Assembly: GCA_900754275.1 (NCBI GenBank)
Contig: CAAECF010000125.1
Coordinates: forward strand, 1-6,223
Length of the DNA: 6,223 nucleotides
Direction of reading: 5' to 3'
DNA from: an uncultured Collinsella sp.
GTDB lineage: Bacteria > Actinomycetota > Coriobacteriia > Coriobacteriales > Coriobacteriaceae
The notes under the pieces are model-generated. The model worked only from the letters and a program-made list of their open reading frames with translations. It was not told the DNA's origin and searched no databases. Positions within the stretch are counted from its first letter, which is position 1; every line of letters begins with the position of its first letter. Made by a program: the position numbers and the translations under genes. Positions 1 through 5,406 of this stretch are shown here, piece by piece.

Positions 1-215
1 ACCTTCTGCTCGTATGTGTACCTGCCCTGCTTTCCGTCCATGCGCAGCAGCACCTCGCTCCCGAATGCGCGGTATATCTCCTGCCGTCTTCTCACGGCTT
101 CCGCGGGAAGCGAAAGGGCAATCGCGGCAGATTTATACCCGCGTCCGAGCTCGAAGAGCCCTATGGCCGCCTTCCTGGCCTCGACATCATGCTTCACCCT
201 CAAATCAACGCGCAT
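1..215 (-). CDS. Partial IS transposase OrfA-like helix-turn-helix protein (N-terminal part)
   Basis: This minus-strand reading frame starts at ATG 213-215 and runs open off the left edge of the window (about 71 codons seen, C-terminus missing). The protein begins MRVDLRVKHDVEARKAA, followed by GLFELGRGYKSAAIALSLP and then a segment ending MDGKQGRYTYEQK. This pattern (a short helix, then a helix-turn-helix around residues 15-40 in which a 'GYKSAAIALSLP' stretch precedes the recognition helix) is typical of the first frame (OrfA) of IS3-type insertion sequences, where it binds the element's terminal inverted repeats. The family call is from recalled similarity; no catalytic domain is visible. 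I chose ATG 215 because a GGGAGG Shine-Dalgarno lies 8 nt upstream (224-229). The frame also stays open upstream through in-frame ATGs at 263 and 281, neither with a good ribosome binding site. It is transcribed away from the lac genes. Whether the element is intact cannot be judged here. Confidence 0.72.
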   Translation of the reverse strand, partial: MRVDLRVKHDVEARKAAIGLFELGRGYKSAAIALSLPAEAVRRRQEIYRAFGSEVLLRMDGKQGRYTYEQK

Positions 216-222
216 AAAGAAA

Positions 223-256
223 GCCTCCCATTTCTCATGTCCAAGAAATGGGAGGC
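223..256 (-). promoter_or_regulatory. Hairpin sequestering the transposase ribosome binding site
   Basis: Positions 223-235 and 244-256 form a perfect 13-bp inverted repeat with an 8-nt loop (236-243). In the minus-strand transcript the downstream arm contains AGAAATGGGAGG, so the GGGAGG Shine-Dalgarno of the transposase gene is fully base-paired. Ribosome-binding-site sequestration is a known way in which some insertion sequences (for example IS10 and IS200) suppress translation from transcripts reading in from flanking DNA. Applying that role here is inference. There is no U-tract after the stem, so an intrinsic terminator is unlikely. Confidence 0.7.
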
Positions 257-312
257 AGTTCATGCGTGATGCGCGGGCCATTTTGTTTAGACCGCACCCG
301 CCCTCCTGTTCA

Positions 313-367
313 TCTCAATCTGTAACATCTAGCCGAGTTTTTGGATCCTAGCTGTTACAGATCGAGA
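313..367 (+). repeat. 55-bp imperfect palindromic intergenic repeat, copy 1
   Basis: The left arm TCTCAATCTGTAACA (313-327) and right arm TGTTACAGATCGAGA (353-367) pair with one mismatch around a 25-bp centre containing TAG...TTTTT...CTA. Pairing can be extended outward to about 307-373 with two more mismatches. It has the same length and orientation as four other copies in this window. It lies between the 3' end of the lacI-type gene and the transposase start. Confidence 0.9.
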
Positions 368-392
368 CAAACAGAACGCCCGAGCAGAAATA

Positions 393-447
393 TCTCAATC
401 TGTAATATTTAGCTGAGTTTTTCGGTCCTAACTGTTACAGATTGAGA
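393..447 (+). repeat. 55-bp imperfect palindromic intergenic repeat, copy 2
   Basis: The left arm TCTCAATCTGTAATA (393-407) and right arm TGTTACAGATTGAGA (433-447) pair with a single T-G wobble. The centre has TTTAGCTGAGTTTTTCGG and a CTA half. It starts exactly 80 bp after copy 1 and ends 18 bp downstream of the lacI-type stop codon, so it could form the 3' end of that transcript. No U-tract follows it on the minus strand. Confidence 0.9.
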
Positions 448-465
448 CGAACGGGCCGAAAAACC

Positions 466-1467
466 CTACGCCCGCAGGTCCTTTACGCTGGAACGTTCGA
501 CCAACACGCCCGAGACGAGCGTACGGCTTCTGGAGCTCGGAGCTTCTAGGCCCGCAACGACCTCGTTGAGCGCACGGACGCCCAGCTCGCGGTGGCGAAA
601 CTTCACCGACGTCAGAATCGAGTTGGGAATCGTCTTGTAAAGCTCGTCATCAAAGCCGATCACGGACACATCATCGGGCACACTCAGACCCTTGTCACGT
701 AGAGCCATCATCACGCCGTTTGCCATGCAGTCGTTAGCAGCGAGGACCGCCGTGCAATCGGGTTTATCGGCAAGCACAAGGCCAGCGGCATAGCCACTAT
801 CCGCATTCCAATCGCCTTGCAGAGGCTCGGGCGGCTCAATGCCACGCGCCTCGAGCGCCGCTCGCCAGCCTTTCATTCGGCACTGGCTCGACAGCGACTC
901 TTTCTTACCCGAAACGAAGTACACGTTCTTGTGCCCGTGGTTCAAGAAGTACTCGCACGCCATGCGCGCGCCGCCCTCTTGATCGTCACTGACGGTGGAG
1001 CAGGTAGGATGTTCCATTGGTGTGATAATCACCGTCTTGAGGTCTTTCGGCGCCTCAAAGGTATCAAAGTCATCGACCATCTGACGCAGGTTGAAGATCA
1101 TGCCATCAACAGGCAGCTGCGACATCCTGCGCGCCGCATCGGCAAGGGTCATCTTCTCCCCAGCGCGCTTTTTGATCATCGTGAGAGCAAAGCCTCGCTC
1201 TTCGGCGGCATCGGCGATACCGTCAATCATGTCCACGGCGCCGCCCGACAAGTGAAACATCACCACGCCGATGCACCCGTAACGGCCCAACTTGAGTGAA
1301 CGCGCGGCAAAGTTGGTTCGAAACCCGAGCGCCTCCATGGCCGCATGGACCTTATCGCGCGTCGACTCTCGCACGCTATCAGGCTCGTTGATCACGCGCG
1401 ACACCGTCTTGAGAGAAACACCCGCGGCAACTGCCACATCGTTCATTGAGACATTTTTCTTGTCCAT
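466..1467 (-). CDS. LacI-family transcriptional repressor, likely regulator of lacEG
   Basis: This DNA-binding repressor of 333 aa is the usual length for the LacI/GalR family. From ATG 1467 the protein opens MDKKNVSMNDVAVAAGVSLK. The helix-turn-helix spans about residues 8-27 (MNDVAVAAGVSLKTVSRVI), followed by the hinge region NFAARSLKLG (about 52-61) that contacts the operator minor groove. The rest is the periplasmic-binding-protein-like sensor and dimerisation domain, with the family signatures VLAANDCMANGVMMALRDKG and VSVIGFDDELYKTIP, a later LTSVKF segment and a terminal LVERSSV. An upstream in-frame TTG at 1545 would add 26 residues with no domain match and no ribosome binding site, and would lie upstream of the likely promoter, so I reject it. 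Upstream of ATG 1467 there is a GGAG about 14 nt away, which is weak. The gene is divergent from lacE and faces a strong LacI-type palindrome, so local control, probably with a lactose-derived inducer, is inferred. The effector cannot be read from sequence. Confidence 0.93.
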   Translation of the reverse strand: MDKKNVSMNDVAVAAGVSLKTVSRVINEPDSVRESTRDKVHAAMEALGFRTNFAARSLKLGRYGCIGVVMFHLSGGAVDMIDGIADAAEERGFALTMIKKRAGEKMTLADAARRMSQLPVDGMIFNLRQMVDDFDTFEAPKDLKTVIITPMEHPTCSTVSDDQEGGARMACEYFLNHGHKNVYFVSGKKESLSSQCRMKGWRAALEARGIEPPEPLQGDWNADSGYAAGLVLADKPDCTAVLAANDCMANGVMMALRDKGLSVPDDVSVIGFDDELYKTIPNSILTSVKFRHRELGVRALNEVVAGLEAPSSRSRTLVSGVLVERSSVKDLRA

Positions 1468-1518
1468 CGTTGCCACTACTTCTCCAGTCGGTTTTGCATC
1501 GCTTGTTTTTTGTGTTCT

Positions 1519-1545
1519 AGCATACACTACCTGCCCAACTGACAA
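1519..1545 (-). promoter_or_regulatory. Candidate promoter of the lacI-type gene
   Basis: On the minus strand TTGTCA (1545-1540) is followed after 15 bp by TATGCT (1524-1519). The spacing is two bases shorter than ideal, but the hexamers fit, and transcription would begin near 1512, about 45 nt before ATG 1467. This is a pattern-based suggestion only. Confidence 0.35.
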
Positions 1546-1589
1546 ATCAGCCGTTTATCGGACAATATCGACCGTTCACCCGTAAATCC

Positions 1590-1618
1590 TTGTTGCTCTT
1601 CCAAAAATGTCTTACGTT
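1590..1618 (+). promoter_or_regulatory. Candidate lacEG promoter
   Basis: TTGTTG (1590-1595) and TACGTT (1613-1618) are spaced by 17 bp. Both hexamers are weak matches to the consensus. The placement is attractive because the -10 would overlap the first operator half-site and transcription would start near 1625, next to the perfect palindrome. An alternative -35 (TTGTCA, 1640-1645) has only TACCCA at the right distance. Confidence 0.3.
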
Positions 1619-1650
1619 GTCATTAACGAAATGACAACGTTGTCATTTCG
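1614..1650. promoter_or_regulatory. LacI-type operator: 24-bp perfect palindrome plus an extra half-site
   Basis: Positions 1627-1650 form a perfect 24-bp palindrome centred on CG, with core TGACAACGTTGTCA. A central CpG flanked by inverted half-sites is the classic architecture of LacI/GalR-family operators. A third copy of the half-site ACGTTGTCATT lies at 1614-1624, giving half-sites at 1614-1624 (+), 1630-1640 (-) and 1637-1647 (+). The site lies between the divergent lacI-type gene and lacE and is best placed to repress lacEG. Binding by this particular repressor is inferred from position and symmetry. Confidence 0.8.
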
Positions 1651-1655
1651 CAATG

Positions 1656-1674
1656 CCTTCCTTACCCAGGAAGG
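1656..1674 (+). other. Small hairpin in the lacE leader
   Basis: CCTTCC (1656-1661) and GGAAGG (1669-1674) form a 6-bp stem with a 7-nt loop in the untranslated leader between operator and lacE. No U-tract follows it, so it does not look like a terminator. Any effect on the message is speculative. Confidence 0.3.
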
Positions 1675-1751
1675 TTTCCGGGCAGTCCTGACCATCCATC
1701 GACGACCAGTTCCATCCACATGCATCGCGCATCAAGCAGCAAAGGAGCTCT

Positions 1752-3530
1752 ATGGACGCCATCGTAAAGATGCTCGAAAAGCATCAACCGTTCTTTGAGA
1801 AGATCTCGAGGAACATCTACCTCCAGGCCATCAAGGACGGATTCCTTGGGTGCATGCCCATCGTCCTTACCTCTTCGATCTTTCTGCTGATCGCCACGCT
1901 TCCCGGCGTAGTCGGCATCACGCTGCCCCAGCCGCTCATCGACTGGTGCAACAAGCTCTACAACTTCACCATGGGCGTCATGGGCATCATGGTTGCCGGC
2001 ACCACCGCCAAGAACTTCACGGCATCCATGAACCGTCGCATGCCCGCCGGCAAAGTGCTCAACGACGGTTCCACCATGGTGGCCGCCCAGTGCAGCATGC
2101 TTTTGCTCGCCGTTACGCAGTTCACCACCAAGTTCGACGGCTCCGAGCTTTCGGTCTTCGATTGCACCAGCATGGGTACGCGCGGTCTGTTCTCGGCCTA
2201 TATCGCCGCGTTCATTACCGTGTGGGTTTATAAGTTCTGCGTCTCGCGCGATCTGACCATTAAGCTGCCCAAGGAGGTCCCGGGCGCCATCGCTCAGAAC
2301 TTCCGCGACATCATCCCCTTTGGCGGCGCCGTCATCATCTGCGGCATCATCGATGTGGTTGTGCGCAACCTCATGGGCGTTCCGTTCTCCGAGCTGCTCA
2401 TCAAGCTGCTCTCCCCGCTCTTTACCGCTGCAGAAACCTATCCTGGCCTTATCCTTATCCAGGCAGCCACCGCGTTCTTCTGGTTCATCGGCGTCCACGG
2501 CCCCTCGATCGTCCAGCCGGGCATCGACCCCATCCGTCTTGCCAACCAGGCCGAGAACCTGCAGGTTCTGCTGGCCGGTGGCCACCCCGCCCACTCCCTC
2601 ACCTTTAACATGTCGCTCGTAGGTGAGTTCGGCGGCACCGGCGCCACCTTCATCGTGCCGCTTCTGCTGATTCTCTTTATGAAGTCCAAGCAGCTCAAAG
2701 CCGTCGGTAAGGCCTCGATTGTTCCTGTTGCCTTTGCCGTCAACGAACCGCTGCTCTTTGGCGCGCCGATGATCCTTAACCCCTACATGCTCATCCCCTT
2801 TGTTGCCGCCGGCTGCGTCAACGTGAGCGTTGCCAAGTTCTTTATCGATAACGTAGGCATGAACGGCTTCTCCTTCGTGGTGCCTTGGGCCACCCCCGCC
2901 CCCATCGGCATCTTCATCACCACGAACTTCCAGCTTATCGCCCTGGTATTTGTCGCGATCATCATCTTACTGGACGCCATCATCTACCTGCCGTTCTTGA
3001 AGGCATACGATAAGCTGCTCTGCGACCAGGAGGCCGAGCGCGCCGCCGAGCTGGGTCTCGAGTCCAATGGTGCCGCTGCCATCGCCGCCGACGCCTCTGC
3101 GCCCGCTGTCGAGCAGGCCACCGCTTCCGTCGAGACGACCGCCGCTGCCGCCGAAAGCAAGCCTGTCGCCGATCAGCCCGAGCCTGCCGCCGACGCATCC
3201 GCTAAGAAGGATGTCGACGGCCTGAAGGTCCTCGTCCTGTGCGCCGGTGCCGGCACCTCTGCCATGCTTGCCAACGCCATCAAGGAAGGTGCCGCGCAGA
3301 CCGGAGAGAACATCGCTTCCTCCGCAGGCGCCTATGGTCAGCACACTGCCATCATGGATCAGTACGACGTTATCGTGCTTGCCCCGCAGGTTCGTAGCTA
3401 CTACAACGACATGAAGGCCGACACCGATCGCCTGGGCATTAAGCTGCTCGCCCCGCGCGGTAAGGAATATATCGACCTTACTCGCGACCCCGCCGGCGCC
3501 ATTAAGTGGCTCCGCGAGAACCTCGACTAG
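1752..3530 (+). CDS. lacE: Lactose-type PTS permease EIICB (LacE-like)
   Basis: This membrane component of the phosphoenolpyruvate phosphotransferase system imports a beta-galactoside, most likely lactose, and phosphorylates it at C6. At 592 aa it is close to the EIICB fusions of Gram-positive lac operons. Residues 1 to about 420 are the multi-span EIIC domain, with TTAKNFTASMNRR (84-96), GVHGPSIV (247-254, His249) and NEPLLFGAPMILNP (331-344, Glu332); the His and Glu are the family's conserved sugar-site residues. A charged, then Ala/Pro-rich linker (about 421-487) leads to the EIIB domain, where VLVLCAGAGTSAMLANAI carries the phosphocysteine Cys497, followed by VIVLAPQVRSYYNDMK and DTDRLGIKLL as in LacE. 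ATG 1752 is preceded by AAAGGAG (1741-1747), a slightly close spacing of 4 nt. No EIIA domain is fused and none is encoded nearby, so LacF must be supplied from elsewhere. Codon use is strongly biased, suggesting high expression. Cellobiose-type specificity is the main alternative, but the EIICB fusion and the lacG partner favour lactose. Confidence 0.93.
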   Translation: MDAIVKMLEKHQPFFEKISRNIYLQAIKDGFLGCMPIVLTSSIFLLIATLPGVVGITLPQPLIDWCNKLYNFTMGVMGIMVAGTTAKNFTASMNRRMPAGKVLNDGSTMVAAQCSMLLLAVTQFTTKFDGSELSVFDCTSMGTRGLFSAYIAAFITVWVYKFCVSRDLTIKLPKEVPGAIAQNFRDIIPFGGAVIICGIIDVVVRNLMGVPFSELLIKLLSPLFTAAETYPGLILIQAATAFFWFIGVHGPSIVQPGIDPIRLANQAENLQVLLAGGHPAHSLTFNMSLVGEFGGTGATFIVPLLLILFMKSKQLKAVGKASIVPVAFAVNEPLLFGAPMILNPYMLIPFVAAGCVNVSVAKFFIDNVGMNGFSFVVPWATPAPIGIFITTNFQLIALVFVAIIILLDAIIYLPFLKAYDKLLCDQEAERAAELGLESNGAAAIAADASAPAVEQATASVETTAAAAESKPVADQPEPAADASAKKDVDGLKVLVLCAGAGTSAMLANAIKEGAAQTGENIASSAGAYGQHTAIMDQYDVIVLAPQVRSYYNDMKADTDRLGIKLLAPRGKEYIDLTRDPAGAIKWLRENLD

Positions 3531-3545
3531 TTTCCTCCCTCTGTT

Positions 3546-3572
3546 GGTGCCCGGATCCCCAGTTCGGGCACC
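3546..3572 (+). other. Intercistronic GC-rich hairpin between lacE and lacG
   Basis: GGTGCCCG (3546-3553) and CGGGCACC (3565-3572) form a perfect 8-bp stem with an 11-nt loop, in the 76-bp gap between lacE and lacG. What follows is TCTCCCTATTC, not a run of T, so full termination is unlikely. A role in mRNA processing or in setting the lacE to lacG expression ratio is inference. Confidence 0.55.
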
Positions 3573-3606
3573 TCTCCCTATTCGTATCCCACAGAAAGGA
3601 TGACTC

Positions 3607-5028
3607 ATGACCAACCCCATGCAGTTCCCCGACGGCTTTGTCTTTGGCGGCGCCACCGCTGCTTACCAGGTTGAGGGCGAGACCCGTACGCACGGCAAGG
3701 GCAAAGTGCCCTGGGACGATTTCCTGGCAGCCCAGGGTCGCTTCTCCCCCGATCCTGCAAGCGACTTCTACAACAAATATCCGGTCGATATCGATTTGTG
3801 CCAGCGCTTTGGCATTAACGGCATTCGCGTCTCCATCGCTTGGAGCCGCATCTTCCCCAGTGGCACCGGCGAGATTAACCCCGAGGGTGTCGCTTTCTAT
3901 CACGAGCTTTTCGCCACCTGCAACAAAGCTGGCGTTATCCCCTATGTCACGCTCGATCACTTTGATACGCCCGAGGCCTTTTACCAGAACGGCGGCGAGG
4001 GTTTCCTGACGCGCGCGACGATCGACGCCTTCGTCGAGTACGCCAAGTTCTGCTTTGCCGAGTTCACCGAGGTCAAGCACTGGTTCACGTTTAACGAGAT
4101 TCCCGCAACCGCCGAGGGCAGCTTTATCGTCGGCAACTGGCCGCACGGCGAGAAGTACCGCCTGGACAAGGCCTTCCAGCTCATGCACAACATGATGGTG
4201 GCCCACGCCAAGGCTGTCGTCGCCTTCCATGAGGGCGGCTTTGAGGGCGAGATCGGCATTGTCCAGAACCTGGAGCCCAAGTATCCCCTCGACCCCAACA
4301 ACGCCGCCGACTGCGAGGCAGCTCGCATGGCCGACGTCATCAACAACCGCTGGGTACTCGACGCCACCTTCCGCGGCCACTATGCAGCCGACACCATGGA
4401 GGCTGCGACCAAGCTGGCCCATATCGCCGGCGGCGAGCTCGACGTCCGCGACGAGGACATCGCCGCGCTGACCGCCGCGCTCCCCTACAACGATTGCCTG
4501 GGCGTCAACACCTACAAGTGCCAGTTCCTGCGTGCCGCCGAGGGCGAAAACGACATCAACCACAATGGCACCGGCGACAAGGGCTCCTCGCGCTGGTTCC
4601 TCAAGGGCGTGGGCGAGTCATGCGTGCGCGAAGGCGTACCCACCACCGATTGGGACTGGATCATCTATCCCGAGGGCCTCTACGACCTGCTGCTGCGCAT
4701 TAAGAACGATTACCCCAACTACAAGAAGATCTACATCACCGAGAACGGCATGGGCTATAAGGACGACTTCGAGGATGGCTTTATCGACGACGCCCCTCGC
4801 ATCGACTACATGCGTCAACATCTCGCATGGATCCTCAAGGCAATCGACGGTGGCGTAAACGTCGACGGCTACTTTGTGTGGTCGCTGCAGGACCAGTTCT
4901 CCTGGACCAACGGCTATAACAAACGTTACGGCCTGTTCTACATCGACTTTGAGACCCAGAAGCGCTATCCCAAGGCGAGCGCGTACTGGTACAAGAACGT
5001 CGCGGAGACCGGCCTGCTCATGGCCTAG
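3607..5028 (+). CDS. lacG: 6-phospho-beta-galactosidase, GH1 family (LacG)
   Basis: This cytoplasmic enzyme hydrolyses the 6-phospho-beta-galactoside delivered by LacE (lactose 6-phosphate to galactose 6-phosphate and glucose). At 473 aa it matches the usual length of LacG. The N-terminal GH1 signature FVFGGATAAYQVEG is at residues 11-24. The acid/base is Glu164 in TFNE (161-164) and the nucleophile is Glu379 in ITENG (377-381). The segment FSWTNGYNKRYGLF (431-444) supplies Ser432, Lys439 and Tyr441, matching the phosphate-binding Ser, Lys and Tyr known from Lactococcus LacG. Trp433 and TDWDWIIYPEGLYD (347-360) also match LacG rather than the 6-phospho-beta-glucosidases, whose corresponding loop differs. 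ATG 3607 has an AAAGGA ribosome binding site (3595-3600) 6 nt upstream. It is co-directional with lacE and followed by a strong terminator, so the two form an operon. Codon use is strongly C-ending, like lacE. The galactose-6-phosphate (tagatose) enzymes are not in the window. Confidence 0.95.
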   Translation: MTNPMQFPDGFVFGGATAAYQVEGETRTHGKGKVPWDDFLAAQGRFSPDPASDFYNKYPVDIDLCQRFGINGIRVSIAWSRIFPSGTGEINPEGVAFYHELFATCNKAGVIPYVTLDHFDTPEAFYQNGGEGFLTRATIDAFVEYAKFCFAEFTEVKHWFTFNEIPATAEGSFIVGNWPHGEKYRLDKAFQLMHNMMVAHAKAVVAFHEGGFEGEIGIVQNLEPKYPLDPNNAADCEAARMADVINNRWVLDATFRGHYAADTMEAATKLAHIAGGELDVRDEDIAALTAALPYNDCLGVNTYKCQFLRAAEGENDINHNGTGDKGSSRWFLKGVGESCVREGVPTTDWDWIIYPEGLYDLLLRIKNDYPNYKKIYITENGMGYKDDFEDGFIDDAPRIDYMRQHLAWILKAIDGGVNVDGYFVWSLQDQFSWTNGYNKRYGLFYIDFETQKRYPKASAYWYKNVAETGLLMA

Positions 5029-5049
5029 TTTCCGCCGCATACCCCTGTC

Positions 5050-5098
5050 GGCCGCATGCGAATCCCTCCACGGGTTCGCATGCGGCCTTTTTTGTTTT
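5050..5098 (+). terminator. Intrinsic terminator of the lacEG operon
   Basis: A perfect 13-bp inverted repeat (5050-5062 with 5075-5087, arms GGCCGCATGCGAA and TTCGCATGCGGCC) can add an inner CCC/GGG pairing. It is followed directly by TTTTTTGTTTT (5088-5098). It begins 22 bp after the lacG stop codon. The T-tract is on the plus-strand side only, so it acts rightward. Confidence 0.93.
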
Positions 5099-5122
5099 GG
5101 CTCGGCCCGAACAGGCCGTTTG

Positions 5123-5177
5123 TCTCGATCTGTAACATCTAGCAGGGATTTTCAATCCTAACTGTTATAGATTTAGA
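5123..5177 (+). repeat. 55-bp imperfect palindromic intergenic repeat, copy 3
   Basis: The left arm TCTCGATCTGTAACA (5123-5137) and right arm TGTTATAGATTTAGA (5163-5177) form the most diverged stem of the five, with two G-T wobbles and one mismatch. Outer pairing GTTTG/CGAAC extends it to about 5118-5182. The centre TCTAGCAGGGATTTTCAATCC keeps the TAG and CTA positions. It starts 25 bp after the T-tract of the lacEG terminator. Confidence 0.88.
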
Positions 5178-5202
5178 CGAACGGGCGACCAGGGCTGAAA
5201 GA

Positions 5203-5257
5203 TCTCAATCTGTAACACGTAGCCCACTTTTAACCGTCTAACTGTTACAGATCGAGA
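5203..5257 (+). repeat. 55-bp imperfect palindromic intergenic repeat, copy 4
   Basis: The left arm TCTCAATCTGTAACA (5203-5217) and right arm TGTTACAGATCGAGA (5243-5257) pair with one mismatch. The centre (CGTAGCCCACTTTTAACCG) is the most divergent of the five, yet TAG and CTA are retained. It starts exactly 80 bp after copy 3. Confidence 0.88.
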
Positions 5258-5283
5258 CAAACGCCACAGGTCAATCCCTTTAA

Positions 5284-5338
5284 TCTCAATCTGTAACATC
5301 TAGCCGAGTTTTTCGATCCCAACTGTTACAGATTGAGA
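5284..5338 (+). repeat. 55-bp imperfect palindromic intergenic repeat, copy 5
   Basis: The left arm TCTCAATCTGTAACA (5284-5298) and right arm TGTTACAGATTGAGA (5324-5338) are a perfect 15-bp pair. The centre TCTAGCCGAGTTTTTCGATC is nearly identical to copies 1 and 2. It starts 81 bp after copy 4 and lies just upstream of the toxin-antitoxin promoter. Confidence 0.92.
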
Positions 5339-5361
5339 CGATTCGACGGTACCGGTCGCTT

Positions 5362-5387
5362 GGACACGCCGTGGTACAATTGTGTCC
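5362..5387 (+). promoter_or_regulatory. Extended -10 promoter inside an inverted repeat (toxin-antitoxin operon)
   Basis: TGGTACAAT (5372-5380) is an extended -10 element (TGN plus TACAAT). No good -35 lies at the standard distance. The start of transcription would be near 5387, giving a leader of about 20 nt. The promoter is flanked by GGACAC (5362-5367) and GTGTCC (5382-5387), an inverted repeat with 14 bp between the arms, centred on the -10. Such a dyad would suit autorepression by the antitoxin or the complex, as is usual for these operons; this role is inferred. Confidence 0.6.
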
Positions 5388-5406
5388 CAACGCAAAGGAG
5401 GTACCC

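Noticed and set aside
16..351. A 111-codon plus-strand open frame at the left edge
   Set aside because: It is antisense to the transposase frame and runs through its hairpin and into the palindromic repeat. The translation is Ser/Arg-rich with no family features, and there is no good ribosome binding site.
313..447. Palindromic repeats as intrinsic terminators for the lacI-type gene
   Set aside because: The stems are AT-rich and the T-run is in the loop of the plus strand. On the minus strand no T-tract follows either stem, so termination is not supported by sequence alone.
1468..1545. Longer lacI-type protein starting at TTG 1545
   Set aside because: The 26 extra residues precede the normal LacI-family N-terminus, there is no Shine-Dalgarno, and the start would lie upstream of the probable -10 element.
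1656..1674. BglG/LicT-type antitermination site in the lacE leader
   Set aside because: The stem is only 6 bp with no T-tract, I see no antiterminator-binding sequence overlapping a terminator, and no BglG-type gene is present.
1662..2594. A 310-codon open frame antisense to lacE
   Set aside because: Its composition (rich in Gly, Asp, Arg, Val, no domain) is what the reverse frame of a C-ending, high-GC codon-biased gene produces. The forward frame is unmistakably LacE.
3502..4563. A 353-codon open frame antisense to lacG
   Set aside because: Same artefact as over lacE: low-complexity Gly/Val/Asp-rich translation with no recognisable family, fully covered by the clear GH1 gene on the plus strand.
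3607..5028. 6-phospho-beta-glucosidase (BglA/CelF-like) instead of LacG
   Set aside because: The sequence follows LacG closely along its whole length, including the SWTNGYNKRYG phosphate-binding segment and TDWDWIIYPEGLYD, and the partner is a LacE-type EIICB.
5123..5338. CRISPR array (regular 80-bp period, 55-bp repeats, 25-26-bp spacers)
   Set aside because: The repeats differ substantially from one another and are too long for a typical CRISPR repeat. The linkers resemble each other instead of being unique, only two or three units occur per locus, and no cas genes are present.
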